DNA of 37,948 nucleotides from Pseudomonadota bacterium (GTDB lineage Bacteria > Pseudomonadota > Gammaproteobacteria > Halothiobacillales > Halothiobacillaceae), in contig JAJYPA010000022.1 in the NCBI GenBank assembly GCA_021795795.1, positions 1 through 37,948 of the forward strand, in the 5' to 3' direction. The position numbers and the translations under genes were made by a program. Below are positions 15,344-23,840 of this stretch, one piece after another. Under the pieces are notes generated by a model. That model was not told where the DNA came from. It did no database searches and was given only the letters and a program-made list of their open reading frames with translations. Position 1 is the stretch's first letter. Each line of letters opens with the position of its first letter.

Positions 15344-17632
15344 ATGATGGACTTCAACGACATCCCACCCCAGCAGAGTCAGCCACACGAATCGGACCGC
15401 GACGAAATTCGTAGCACGCTCCTGCTTAGGCTGGAATCGGTTCTGCTCACGCTATTCCCCGCTGGCAAGAAACGACATGGCAAATTTCATATCGGCGATG
15501 TGCTGGGAAGCCCCGGCGACAGCCTGGAAGTCGTGCTCACCGGCGACAAGGCAGGACTCTGGACAGACCGGGCCATTGGTGACGGTGGCGATATTTTCGA
15601 TCTAATCGCTCGGCATCATGGTTGCGATGCGCATAGCGATTTCGCCATCGTGCTCAATCATGCCCGAGATCTGGCGGGTCGCGCACCAGTACAGACTCCG
15701 CGCAAATCCAAACGCGAAGCGCTGGTCGATGATCTCGGACCTGCCACTGCGAAATGGGACTACCTCGACCGTGACGGCAAACTCATCGCCGTGGTGTACC
15801 GCTACGATCCGCCGGGTCGCCGAAAGGAGTTCCGACCATGGGATGCCAAGCGGCGCAAGATGGCACCGCCCGATCCACGCCCGCTGTACAACCAGCCAGG
15901 CATGGCAGCATCCGATGTTGTGGTGCTGACCGAGGGCGAGAAATGCGCGCAAGCCCTGATAGGCCATGGTGTGTGCGCCACCACGGCCATGCACGGCGCC
16001 AAGGCTCCAGTAGACAAGACTGACTGGTCGCCGCTGGCGGGCAAGCGGGTGTTGATTTGGCCGGACAAGGATAAGCCCGGCTGGGAATATGCGCAGGATG
16101 CCGGTCAGGCTGCTCTGGCTGCCGGTGCTGTCTCGTGCGCCATCCTGTTGCCGCCCGAGGACTGCCCGGAAGGATGGGATGCAGCGGAAGCCATTGCAGA
16201 CGGGTTTGATGTGGTCACATTCCTTACCAGTGGCCCACGTATGGAAATGCATCTCCCTGACGACACACCCGACATGGAAACTGAGGCCCAATCGGAGCAG
16301 ACCGTATGGGGCACCGACGATGCGCTTGCGCTCTCGTTCACGCGCCGTTACCACCATGACTGGCGGTATGTCGCATCCTGGGGCAAGTGGCTGATGTGGG
16401 ACGGTCAGCGTTGGCGCACCGAGGACACGCTGGCCGCCACCGATCTCATCCGGCACGTCTGCCGTCATGCAGCGCTGCGTACTGAAAACCCAAGAGTCGC
16501 CGCCAAACTCGCGGCCGCCAGCACGGTCGCTTCGGTAGAACGTCTGGCGCGCGCTGACCGCCGTCATGCAGGCACAACCGATGAGTGGGATGCCGACATC
16601 TGGCTGCTCAATACACCGGGTGGTGTCGTCGATCTGCGCACGGGTCGGATACGTCCGCATGACCGGAATGACCGGACGACCAAGATCACCACGGCCACAC
16701 CCAAGGGCGATTGCCCGACCTGGCGACAGTTTCTCGATGAGGTGACGGGTGGCGACAAGGAACTGCAGGCCTATCTGCAGCGGATGGTCGGCTACTCGCT
16801 GACTGGCTCGACACGGGAACATGCTCTGTTCTTCCTGTACGGCACCGGAGCAAACGGCAAGTCGGTGTTCGTGAATACGCTGGCGACAATCCTGGGTGAC
16901 TATGCCACCAACGCAGCCATGGACACATTCATGGAAACGCGCACCGATCGCCATCCGACCGATATGGCTGGGCTGCGTGGCGCGCGATTCGTGGCCGCCA
17001 TCGAAACCGAACAGGGTCGGCGCTGGGCGGAATCCAAGGTCAAGAGCCTGACTGGCGGTGACAAGATCTCCGCTCGCTTCATGCGGCAGGACTTCTTCGA
17101 GTTCTTTCCGCAGTTCAAGCTGTTTGTCGCAGGCAACCACAAACCGGCGATCCGCAACATCGACGAAGCGATGCGTCGCCGGCTGCATTTGATTCCCTTC
17201 ACGATCACGGTGCCACCCGAGCGGCGCGACAAGCATCTGCAAACGAAGCTGCTGGCCGAACGTGACGGCATCCTGGCCTGGGCGATTGAGGGTTGCCTCG
17301 AGTGGCAGCGCATCGGACGCCTCGATCCGCCCCAACAGGTACTCGATGCCACCGAGGAATACTTCGAGGCCGAGGATGCGCTGGGTCGCTGGCTGGATGA
17401 GCGATGCGTGCGTGTCACCACGGCCAATTCCCTGACCGCCGAACTCTTCAACGACTGGAAACAGTGGGCTGATGCCGCTGGAGAATTCGTCGGCTCGCAA
17501 CGTCGCTTCTCCGATCTGCTCATCACCAGAGGGCTGGAAAAGTGGCGCAACAGCACAGGCATTAGAGGGTTTCGCGGCATCGGATTGAAGGAACCGTTCA
17601 AGCCTGCCTACACCCCCTACAACGACAACTGA
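15344..17632 (+). CDS. P4-family primase-helicase
   Basis: A 762-aa replication protein. The N-terminal half has a TOPRIM-like core: VVLTEGEKCAQAL (about residue 197) and WPDKDKPGWEYA (about 239), the acidic metal site of primases. The D5_N region follows around residues 400-480, then an SF3 helicase with Walker A GTGANGKS (about 500) and the downstream FVAGNHKPAI and RRRLHLIPF motifs. It would prime and unwind phage DNA. ATG at 15344 (or the adjacent one at 15347) follows CAGGTGC; an extension to 15227 would overlap the nuclease gene without benefit. Confidence 0.92.
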   Translation: MMDFNDIPPQQSQPHESDRDEIRSTLLLRLESVLLTLFPAGKKRHGKFHIGDVLGSPGDSLEVVLTGDKAGLWTDRAIGDGGDIFDLIARHHGCDAHSDFAIVLNHARDLAGRAPVQTPRKSKREALVDDLGPATAKWDYLDRDGKLIAVVYRYDPPGRRKEFRPWDAKRRKMAPPDPRPLYNQPGMAASDVVVLTEGEKCAQALIGHGVCATTAMHGAKAPVDKTDWSPLAGKRVLIWPDKDKPGWEYAQDAGQAALAAGAVSCAILLPPEDCPEGWDAAEAIADGFDVVTFLTSGPRMEMHLPDDTPDMETEAQSEQTVWGTDDALALSFTRRYHHDWRYVASWGKWLMWDGQRWRTEDTLAATDLIRHVCRHAALRTENPRVAAKLAAASTVASVERLARADRRHAGTTDEWDADIWLLNTPGGVVDLRTGRIRPHDRNDRTTKITTATPKGDCPTWRQFLDEVTGGDKELQAYLQRMVGYSLTGSTREHALFFLYGTGANGKSVFVNTLATILGDYATNAAMDTFMETRTDRHPTDMAGLRGARFVAAIETEQGRRWAESKVKSLTGGDKISARFMRQDFFEFFPQFKLFVAGNHKPAIRNIDEAMRRRLHLIPFTITVPPERRDKHLQTKLLAERDGILAWAIEGCLEWQRIGRLDPPQQVLDATEEYFEAEDALGRWLDERCVRVTTANSLTAELFNDWKQWADAAGEFVGSQRRFSDLLITRGLEKWRNSTGIRGFRGIGLKEPFKPAYTPYNDN

Positions 17633-17650
17633 TGCCATGAAAAACCACCC

Positions 17651-17748
17651 GACTGACGCAGTTGACGCTGTTTATCGTAAGTCTCCATACGTGCGCGCGT
17701 GCGCACACAATATAGGGGTTTCGACAAACTACGTCGGCTGCGTCAGTC
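17651..17748 (+). repeat. Long interrupted inverted repeat in the resolvase leader
   Basis: The left arm (17651-17667, GACTGACGCAGTTGACG) pairs with the right arm (17732-17748, CGTCGGCTGCGTCAGTC). In DNA, 15 of 17 positions are complementary, and the two central T/G pairs become U-G wobbles in RNA, giving a 17-bp stem. Between the arms is a perfect small palindrome GTGCGC-gcgt-GCGCAC (17691-17706). The element sits just after the primase gene. It could be a replication-origin structure or an RNA control element for the resolvase gene. Confidence 0.7.
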
Positions 17749-17771
17749 CCCACGAAAAAAGGACTGACAAC

Positions 17772-18233
17772 ATGAACAAAATCCTACTCGCTCTCGACCT
17801 GGGCACGACCACCGGTTGGGCACTAGCAGCCCGTGACGGCAACATCACCAGCGGCTCGGCATCGTTCAAGCCACAACGCTTCGAGGGAGGCGGCATGCGC
17901 TTCCTCCGGTTCAAGCGCTGGCTCACCGAGATAAAACAATCGTCAGATGACATCGATGCCGTGTACTTCGAGGAAGTGCGTCGGCATCTGGGTGTCGATG
18001 CTGCGCACGCCTATGGCGGATTCATGGCGCATCTGACCGCCTGGTGCGAGCACCATCAGATCCCGTACCAGGGTATTCCGGTCGGCACGATCAAGAAACA
18101 CGCGACGGGCCGTGGCAACGCCAGTAAGGACGAGATGCTTGCCGCTGCGCGCAACCTCGGCCATATGCCTGCAGATGACAACGAAGCGGATGCTTTGGCC
18201 CTGCTCGACTATGCCCGCAGTCTGGAGGTGTGA
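17772..18233 (+). CDS. RuvC-like Holliday junction resolvase
   Basis: A 153-aa RNase H-fold nuclease. Acidic residues of the RuvC core are visible: Asp9 in LLALDLGTTTGW, Glu in AVYFEEV (about residue 66), and the C-terminal DDNEADALALLDY. Phage resolvases of this type cut branched DNA before packaging. AAGGA lies 8 nt before the ATG at 17772; the frame is open to 17637, but that segment crosses the long inverted repeat and does not look like protein. Confidence 0.88.
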   Translation: MNKILLALDLGTTTGWALAARDGNITSGSASFKPQRFEGGGMRFLRFKRWLTEIKQSSDDIDAVYFEEVRRHLGVDAAHAYGGFMAHLTAWCEHHQIPYQGIPVGTIKKHATGRGNASKDEMLAAARNLGHMPADDNEADALALLDYARSLEV

Positions 18234-18234
18234 C

Positions 18235-18432
18235 ATGAAACCACAACCTTATCGCTGCCCGCTGGGCAAGTTGCAGCCAAATGTCCCCGATCTGGAATCC
18301 ATCAAGGAGGCCGGTTGGCGCGAGCAGCACATCCTCGTGGTGAACGAGACGGATGATCGCCTGGATTTCGTCGAGCGCGAATTCGTGCGCCGAATCGGAG
18401 AACGGCTGTATGGAGGTAAACGTCATGTGTGA
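18235..18432 (+). CDS. Small hypothetical protein
   Basis: A 65-aa protein, unrecognised. It begins KPQPYRCPLGKLQPNVPDLE and continues with a helix and a strand (WREQHILVVNETDDRLDFVE). It starts 1 nt after the resolvase stop, preceded by GGAGGTGTGAC, and overlaps the next gene by 8 nt, which supports expression. Function unknown. Confidence 0.65.
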   Translation: MKPQPYRCPLGKLQPNVPDLESIKEAGWREQHILVVNETDDRLDFVEREFVRRIGERLYGGKRHV

Positions 18433-18850
18433 ATGGACATCCGAAACGGTCGCGGCCAGGTTTAGCGAAGCGGTTGAAACGGCCAGGCGTCTACCACCCG
18501 TTCGTGTTCAGGGGTATTTCAGCACTTGGCCAGCATTTATTCGGGAAGGATGGGAGCGATATTCGATTGAGGGACGTGGATACCGCCCGATCGCTCCCTG
18601 CCCTGAAGCGATCGATCGGATGCTAGAAACAATGCGATGGATGCAAATTCTGGACGTCGAGTCCCGGCACATCGTCTGGATGCGAGCCAGCCACTACGAG
18701 TGGTCGCAGATCGCCAAGCGCTTCGGCTGCGCCGCGCGCACTGTCCAGCGCAGGCGGAATATCGCGCTGTCGATTATTGCCGAAAAACTGAATGGCATGA
18801 GTGTAGTTTCGGCAAGTTACAAAGCGGTGCGAAACCATGCGGATAACTGA
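18425..18850 (+). CDS. DUF6362 HTH protein
   Basis: A 141-aa protein matching DUF6362: starts CEWTSETVAARFSEAVETAR, contains VRVQGYFSTWP, and ends with a sigma-factor-like HTH (HYEWSQIAKRFGCAARTVQR, about residues 95-114). GGAGGT lies 7 nt before the ATG at 18425. In phages, HTH proteins at the end of the early operon often control late genes; that role here is inference. A 140-bp gap with a terminator-like hairpin follows. Confidence 0.78.
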   Translation: MCEWTSETVAARFSEAVETARRLPPVRVQGYFSTWPAFIREGWERYSIEGRGYRPIAPCPEAIDRMLETMRWMQILDVESRHIVWMRASHYEWSQIAKRFGCAARTVQRRRNIALSIIAEKLNGMSVVSASYKAVRNHADN

Positions 18851-18958
18851 GTATTGGTGGGGGTTTCAGGCTATTTTCAGGGTGTCGCATTTGGGCCATT
18901 TTTTGGGTATATTTCTGCCATGGTCGAAGATTAAACGACCACCTCCAGCAAACATCCC

Positions 18959-18983
18959 AACCGCTCCAGAAGCGGTTTTTTTA
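18959..18983 (+). terminator. Intrinsic terminator at the end of the early operon
   Basis: AACCGCT (18959-18965), a 5-nt loop and AGCGGTT (18971-18977) are followed by T residues to about 18982. The T tract ends only 6 nt before the methyltransferase ATG, so it may also act as an attenuator for that gene. Confidence 0.85.
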
Positions 18984-18988
18984 CGCCC

Positions 18989-20260
18989 ATGGAAAACCTC
19001 AACATCGAATACCGACCGGTCGATTCGCTGGTGCCCTACGTCAACAACGCGCGCACCCATAGCGATGAGCAGGTCGCCCAGATCGCGGCCAGCATCCGCG
19101 AGTTCGGCTGGACCAATCCCATTCTGGTGGATGGCGAACGCGGCCTGATCGCCGGACATGGCAGACTCAAGGCCGCCCGCGTGCTGGGATTGACGCAAGT
19201 ACCGGTGATCGAGTTGTCGCATCTGTCGGCAGCGCAAAAGCGCGCCTACATTCTGGCAGACAACCGCCTGGCCGAGAATGCCGGATGGGACAAGGAACTG
19301 CTGGCACTGGAACTGTCGGAATTGCAGACTTCCGAGTTTGATATCGGTCTGTTGGGCTTCAGCGACGACGAACTGGACGACATGCTGAATTCCGGTGACA
19401 AGGAAGGCTTGACCGACGACGATGCAGTGCCGGAAGTGCAGGAAGTCGCCATTACCCAGTTGGGCGATATCTGGTTGCTTGGCCAGCACCGTCTGCTGTG
19501 CGGGGATTCCACCAAGACGGACGATCTCAAGCAACTGATGCGGGATGAACTGGCCGACATGGCGTTCACCGATCCACCCTACAACGTCAACTACGCCAAT
19601 ACCGCGAAGGACAAACTGCGCGGCAAAAACCGCCCGATCCTGAACGACAACTTGGGCGACGATTTCGGGACATTCCTGACCGATGTCTGCGCAAACCTAC
19701 TTTCGGTAACCAAGGGCGCGGTGTACATCGCAATGAGCTCATCCGAACTCGACACCTTGCAGGCAGCATTCCGTGCCGCCGGTGGCAAGTGGTCGACGTT
19801 CATCATCTGGGCCAAGAACACATTCACGCTCGGGCGCGCCGATTACCAACGCCAGTACGAACCGATCCTGTACGGCTGGCGAGATGGTGCCGATCACTTC
19901 TGGTGCGGAGCACGCGATCAAGGCGATGTCTGGCAGATCAAGAAGCCTGCCAAGAACGACCTGCACCCGACCATGAAACCTGTCGAACTGGTCGAGCGCG
20001 CCATCCTCAACAGCAGCAAGTCGCGCGACATCGTGCTGGACTTGTTCGGCGGCTCTGGCACTACCCTGATCGCTGCCGAGAAGTCCGGTCGACAAGCTCG
20101 TTTGATCGAACTCGACCCCAAGTATGTCGATGTGATCGTGCATCGCTGGCAAGATTGGACGGGTTTGCAGGCCACCCGCCAGTCAGATGGCCTGCCATTT
20201 GACTCGCTTGGCGCTATTGCGCATCAATCCGATAAACCCGATCTCGACCCGGCTCCTTGA
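18989..20260 (+). CDS. ParB-domain DNA methyltransferase (orphan, DPPY class)
   Basis: A 423-aa two-domain protein. Residues about 5-100 are a ParB/Srx-like nuclease fold (YVNNARTHSDEQVAQIAASI, then GLIAGHGRLKAARVLG). The C-terminal part is an N6/N4 methyltransferase: catalytic TDPPYNV (about residues 193-199) precedes the SAM-binding LDLFGGSGTTLIA (about 350), the beta-class order. No restriction partner is adjacent, so it probably protects phage DNA or tunes expression. The ATG has no clear Shine-Dalgarno sequence and is 6 nt after a terminator T tract. The 3' end overlaps the convergent DUF3489 gene by 47 bp. Confidence 0.92.
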   Translation: MENLNIEYRPVDSLVPYVNNARTHSDEQVAQIAASIREFGWTNPILVDGERGLIAGHGRLKAARVLGLTQVPVIELSHLSAAQKRAYILADNRLAENAGWDKELLALELSELQTSEFDIGLLGFSDDELDDMLNSGDKEGLTDDDAVPEVQEVAITQLGDIWLLGQHRLLCGDSTKTDDLKQLMRDELADMAFTDPPYNVNYANTAKDKLRGKNRPILNDNLGDDFGTFLTDVCANLLSVTKGAVYIAMSSSELDTLQAAFRAAGGKWSTFIIWAKNTFTLGRADYQRQYEPILYGWRDGADHFWCGARDQGDVWQIKKPAKNDLHPTMKPVELVERAILNSSKSRDIVLDLFGGSGTTLIAAEKSGRQARLIELDPKYVDVIVHRWQDWTGLQATRQSDGLPFDSLGAIAHQSDKPDLDPAP

Positions 20261-20681
20261 CCGAAGTAATTTCCAATCCCAGTTTCTTCTTGAATGCGCC
20301 GGCAAATGTGCCGCGCACCGTATGCTGCTGCCAGTCGGTGGCCTCGCAGATTTGCGCAATCGTCGCGCCCTCCGGACGCTTGAGCATGGCGATGACTTCA
20401 GCCTGCTTGCTGTTGGCGCGTGTGCGCCGCTGTGCGGATTCGATGGTTTGTGTGCCGCTGCTGCCGGGACGCGGCACGCCGACGGCGTCGTAGCCCTCTG
20501 CCGCAACGCACCAGCCATCCCCGTCGCGGGTGATAAGCGCACGGTTGAGCATGGCGTCGAGCACTTTGTTGCGCGCGCCGCCCTTAAGGTTGTCCGGGAA
20601 CCACTCGATCTTGCCAATGGTATTCAAGACAGCATATTCGATGATCTGGCGTTGGGTGTCGGTGAGTTTGATGTCGGTCAT
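20214..20681 (-). CDS. DUF3489 protein
   Basis: A 155-aa protein. The C-terminal half (KQAEVIAMLKRPEGATIAQI, ATDWQQHTVRGTFAGAFKKK) is the DUF3489 winged-helix-like domain; the N-terminal half (LTDTQRQIIEYAVLNTIGKI) is also helical and may be a second DNA-binding unit. AAGGAGATCATC precedes the ATG. It is the last gene of a three-gene minus-strand cassette embedded among plus-strand phage genes, a typical moron-like arrangement. Function unknown; a transcription regulator is plausible. Confidence 0.83.
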   Translation of the reverse strand: MTDIKLTDTQRQIIEYAVLNTIGKIEWFPDNLKGGARNKVLDAMLNRALITRDGDGWCVAAEGYDAVGVPRPGSSGTQTIESAQRRTRANSKQAEVIAMLKRPEGATIAQICEATDWQQHTVRGTFAGAFKKKLGLEITSVKEPGRDRVYRIDAQ

Positions 20682-20696
20682 GATGATCTCCTTGGA

Positions 20697-20876
20697 TTAC
20701 TTGGTTTGTTGGGATTGCTGGCCTGCGAGGTAGGCTGCCTCGAGAGCTGCCTTGATACCCCACACAGACACGTCGTGGAAATCCAGCCGGTCGCTGTGGC
20801 GGGTTTCGAGGGTTTCTACAAAGAGGTGCTGCTTGGCTATGTTTTCGAGAATCTCGTTGAGTGCTTGGGCTTTCAT
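20697..20876 (-). CDS. DUF6900 protein
   Basis: A 59-aa protein with the DUF6900 pattern: LNEILENIAKQHLFVETLET, then SDRLDFHDVSVWGIKAALEA. The ATG at 20876 is preceded by AAGGAGCGGCGAC; the open frame upstream to 20930 runs into the neighbouring gene. Proteins of this family accompany DUF3489 in proteobacterial plasmids and phages. Function unknown. Confidence 0.75.
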   Translation of the reverse strand: MKAQALNEILENIAKQHLFVETLETRHSDRLDFHDVSVWGIKAALEAAYLAGQQSQQTK

Positions 20877-20887
20877 GTCGCCGCTCC

Positions 20888-21085
20888 TTAAACGTTGTGG
20901 ATTTTTGCGGCCTTGTCGAACCCGACCCAAACCCCGTTTTGGTCCAAGCCGCGCGCGGCGAGTTCTTCGCGGGCAAGTCGGTTGAGGTCGAGTTCTCCCC
21001 GCGCTGCGGCGGCAAGCACCTTGGTCAGGGCGGTCTGGATAAAGCCGACTTCGTCGACCGTGAATTCGTTGGTGGTGTAGCTCAT
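20888..21085 (-). CDS. Small hypothetical protein, first gene of the minus-strand cassette
   Basis: A 65-aa protein, unrecognised: SYTTNEFTVDEVGFIQTALT, then an Ala/Leu-rich helix and GVWVGFDKAAKIH. The ATG at 21085 follows GCAGGAGACAAAC. It lies 11 nt upstream of the DUF6900 gene and is divergent from the HNH gene, so the promoter of the cassette should lie in 21086-21175. Confidence 0.68.
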   Translation of the reverse strand: MSYTTNEFTVDEVGFIQTALTKVLAAAARGELDLNRLAREELAARGLDQNGVWVGFDKAAKIHNV

Positions 21086-21175
21086 GTTTGTCTCCTGCAA
21101 TGTTGTTGATGACGGTGACATGAACGCTTCATTTTCGGAACCAATCAAGTTGTTTCTGCAGGAATTTTGATCGTC

Positions 21176-21562
21176 ATGGCAGTTGCCGCTCCGACTCCGT
21201 GTCGGTACCCCGGATGTCCGGCTTTGCTCTCCACGCCGGGGTATTGCAACAAGCATCTGCGTGTGACTCGAAGGCAACAGGACGAGCGTCGTGGGTCACC
21301 TGCGAGTCGTGGATATGATTCCCGATGGCGCAAGGCGCGTGCCTTGTACTTGAGCCTGCATCCACTGTGTGCGTCGTGCCAGCGCCTTGGCAGGACGGTT
21401 GCCGCCTCGGTCGTCGACCACATCGTGCCGCATCGAGGAAACCGTGATCTGTTCTGGGACGAGCACAACTGGCAGGCGCTCTGCAAACCCTGCCACGATG
21501 CCAAGACGGTCCGTGAGGACGGCGGCTTCGGGCGGCCTGTCAAACAATCTGTTGGCCGGTAG
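21176..21562 (+). CDS. HNH endonuclease
   Basis: A 128-aa nuclease. The HNH core reads DHIVPHRGNRDLFWDEHNW, with CKPCHDAKT completing it and CASC/CKPC forming the structural zinc site. The N-terminus has extra Cys/His ligands (CRYPGC and GYCNKH). HNH proteins directly upstream of terminase genes, as in HK97 gp74, assist terminase cleavage at cos sites, so this phage probably packages by cos. The start is uncertain: ATG at 21176 (chosen) or TTG at 21167 nearer to the AGGA sequence. Confidence 0.88.
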   Translation: MAVAAPTPCRYPGCPALLSTPGYCNKHLRVTRRQQDERRGSPASRGYDSRWRKARALYLSLHPLCASCQRLGRTVAASVVDHIVPHRGNRDLFWDEHNWQALCKPCHDAKTVREDGGFGRPVKQSVGR

Positions 21563-21645
21563 GGGGGTGAAATCCTTGCGGCCTCGCCACGCGGCACCGC
21601 CGCTGTGCCCAAATTTTGATGCGTGCAAATTCAAAGGATTTTTTT

Positions 21646-22134
21646 ATGGCTGTTGGCGGCAAACGGGCCGGCGCGGGACGCAAGCCGCTGCCTGTCGAGG
21701 TAAAGAAAATCAAGGGCACCTTGCAGAAGTGCCGTACCAACCCACGCGCACCGAAACCCTCCGGGATGCTATGCACACCGCCGGATTACATGTCGGAGTC
21801 CGCCAGGGAAGCGTGGAACTATGCGGTGAAGAACTCCCCTCCGGGGCTACTGTCGGCGCTGGATGGCGCGGTGCTGGAGCGCTGGGCGAACTGTTCCGGC
21901 ATGTATCGCGAGGCGCTGGCCAAGATCAACCGTTCTGGTGTGTCCGGCATGTTAATCAAGACGCCCAGCGGCATCTTGCGTCGCTCGCCGTTGATGGACG
22001 TGATCCGCGACCTGGCGATGGAAATGAAGGGATATGAGGCAGAGATGGGTTTCACGCCGGCATCACGCTCCCGGATTTCCATGCCGGCGGAAACCCCCAG
22101 GGATGACGACCCCTGGGCGGACATTGCAGGCTGA
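21646..22134 (+). CDS. terS: Phage terminase small subunit (P27 family)
   Basis: A 162-aa DNA-recognition subunit of the packaging motor. It begins AVGGKRAGAGRKPLPVEVKK, a Gly/Arg/Lys-rich start typical of the P27 family, and contains the LCTPPDYMSESAREAWN and LERWANCSGMYREAL helices. AAGGA lies 7 nt before the ATG at 21646. Its stop overlaps the large-subunit start by 1 nt. Partner: the TerL protein that follows. Confidence 0.88.
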   Translation: MAVGGKRAGAGRKPLPVEVKKIKGTLQKCRTNPRAPKPSGMLCTPPDYMSESAREAWNYAVKNSPPGLLSALDGAVLERWANCSGMYREALAKINRSGVSGMLIKTPSGILRRSPLMDVIRDLAMEMKGYEAEMGFTPASRSRISMPAETPRDDDPWADIAG

Positions 22135-23840
22135 TGGCGGCTTCGAAATTTACAACCATTGCACGGCATTACGCCGAGGCTGTGGTGGCGGGAGAAGTAT
22201 CGGCCTGCAAATGGGTGCATCTGGCCTGCCAGCGCCAGATGAACGATCTGGCCAAATTTCGTGGCAAGGCGAGCCCATTCCAGTTCAACCCGGTCCTGGC
22301 GGACGGCAAAGGGAAGGATTTTCGCCCCGCCGACAATCTGTGCGCCTTCATCGAACGCTTGCCGCACGTGAAGGGACCGCTGGCCTCCAAGCCGATCAGC
22401 CTGGAGCCGTGGCAGGTGTTCATCCTCTCTACGGTGTTTGGATGGGTCAAACCCGATGGAAAGCGGCGTTTTCGTCGATCCTACATCGAGGTGCCGCGCG
22501 GCAATGCCAAGTCCACGCTCTCGTCGGCGGTCGCACTCTACATGCTGGCGGCAGACCGTGAAGGCGGCGCCGAGGTATACAGCCTCGCCACCACCCGCGA
22601 CCAGGCGCGCATCGTGTTCGGGGACGCGCAAACCATGGCGCGCAAAAGCCCGGGATTTCGTTCCCGCTTCGGCGTGGAAGTCGGCGCGCACAACATGCAT
22701 GTGCTGGCTTCCGGATCCAAGTTCGAGGCGCTTTCCGCCGAGGGCTCGACGCTCGATGGCCTCAACATCCATTTCGGCTGCGTAGACGAATTGCATGCCC
22801 ACAAGACCCGAACGGTGTACGACGTGGTGGAAACCGGCACCGGCAAGCGCGACAACTCGCTGCTCTGGGTGATCACCACGGCAGGCAGTAACCGGTCCGG
22901 CATCTGCTATGAGATCCGCACCTTCGTTAACCGGCTGCTCGAAGGCCTGTTCGAGGACGATTCCCAGTTCGGCATCATCTATGGCCTGGACGACAACGAC
23001 GACTGGACATCTGAATCCGCCCTGATCAAGGCCAACCCGAACTGGAACGTATCGGTGCGGCCGGAAGTTCTGCTGCCGCTGCAGGCGAAAGCCATGCAGA
23101 TGCCCTCGGCGGCCAACAACTTCAAGACCAAGCATCTGAACGAATGGGTCAACGCCGATACCGCCTGGATGGACATGCGCGCATGGGACGCCTGCGCGGA
23201 TCCTCATCTCTCCGAGGACGATTTTCTGGGAGAGCCATGTCATGTCGGGCTGGATCTCGCGAGCAAGGTCGACATTGCGGCCAAGGCCAAAGTCTTTCAG
23301 CGGGATGGAAAGTTCTATGTGTTCCTGAACTATTACCTGCCCGAAGCGGCCGTCGATGACGGGCGCAACAGCCAGTATTCCGGCTGGGCGCGTCAGGGCC
23401 TCTTGACCGTCACTCCCGGGAATGTCACCGACTTCGACCAGATCGAAGCGGAACTGGTGGCAGACACAAGCCGCTTCCAGGTCGTGGAAGTGCCTTTTGA
23501 TCCGTTTCAGGCAACACAACTCTCCGCACACATGCTGGCCGAAGGGCTGCCCATGGTGGAGATGCGCCCGACGGTGCTGAATTTTTCCGAACCGATGAAG
23601 CAACTGGAGGCTCTGGTGCTGCAACAACGCCTGGTGCACAACGGCGATCCGATTCTCGCCTGGATGATCTCGAACGTGGTCTGCCACCGGGACGCCAAGG
23701 ACAACATCTATCCACGCAAGGAGCGCGAGGAGAACAAGATTGATGGCGTCGTCGCCCTCATCATGGCACTGGGCAGAATCATGACCTCAACCGACAGCCA
23801 CCCGGTGATCGGATCCGACTACGAACTGATGGTGGTGTGA
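22134..23840 (+). CDS. terL: Phage terminase large subunit
   Basis: A 568-aa packaging ATPase-nuclease. Variant Walker A VPRGNAKST (about residues 119-127), Walker B CVDELHAH (about 216-222), then an ATPase coupling motif around VITTAGSN. The nuclease domain has GLDLASKVDIAA (Asp near 372) and a later Asp in IDGVVALIMALG (about 536). It cuts concatemers and pumps DNA through the portal. ATG at 22134 overlaps the TerS stop, and its own stop overlaps the portal start. Confidence 0.95.
   Translation: MAASKFTTIARHYAEAVVAGEVSACKWVHLACQRQMNDLAKFRGKASPFQFNPVLADGKGKDFRPADNLCAFIERLPHVKGPLASKPISLEPWQVFILSTVFGWVKPDGKRRFRRSYIEVPRGNAKSTLSSAVALYMLAADREGGAEVYSLATTRDQARIVFGDAQTMARKSPGFRSRFGVEVGAHNMHVLASGSKFEALSAEGSTLDGLNIHFGCVDELHAHKTRTVYDVVETGTGKRDNSLLWVITTAGSNRSGICYEIRTFVNRLLEGLFEDDSQFGIIYGLDDNDDWTSESALIKANPNWNVSVRPEVLLPLQAKAMQMPSAANNFKTKHLNEWVNADTAWMDMRAWDACADPHLSEDDFLGEPCHVGLDLASKVDIAAKAKVFQRDGKFYVFLNYYLPEAAVDDGRNSQYSGWARQGLLTVTPGNVTDFDQIEAELVADTSRFQVVEVPFDPFQATQLSAHMLAEGLPMVEMRPTVLNFSEPMKQLEALVLQQRLVHNGDPILAWMISNVVCHRDAKDNIYPRKEREENKIDGVVALIMALGRIMTSTDSHPVIGSDYELMVV

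Noticed and set aside
15602..17638. Long minus-strand open frame opposite the primase gene
   Set aside because: It is a shadow of the GC-rich primase-helicase coding strand, with Arg/Gly/His-rich low-quality sequence and no domains.
17637..17771. N-terminal extension of the RuvC-like protein
   Set aside because: The extra 45 residues would be translated from the inverted repeat and palindrome, while a good ribosome-binding site and the conserved start of the fold are at 17772.
21819..23687. Long minus-strand open frame opposite the terminase genes
   Set aside because: Shadow of the TerS/TerL coding strand; no motif or ribosome-binding site, and the plus-strand genes are certain.
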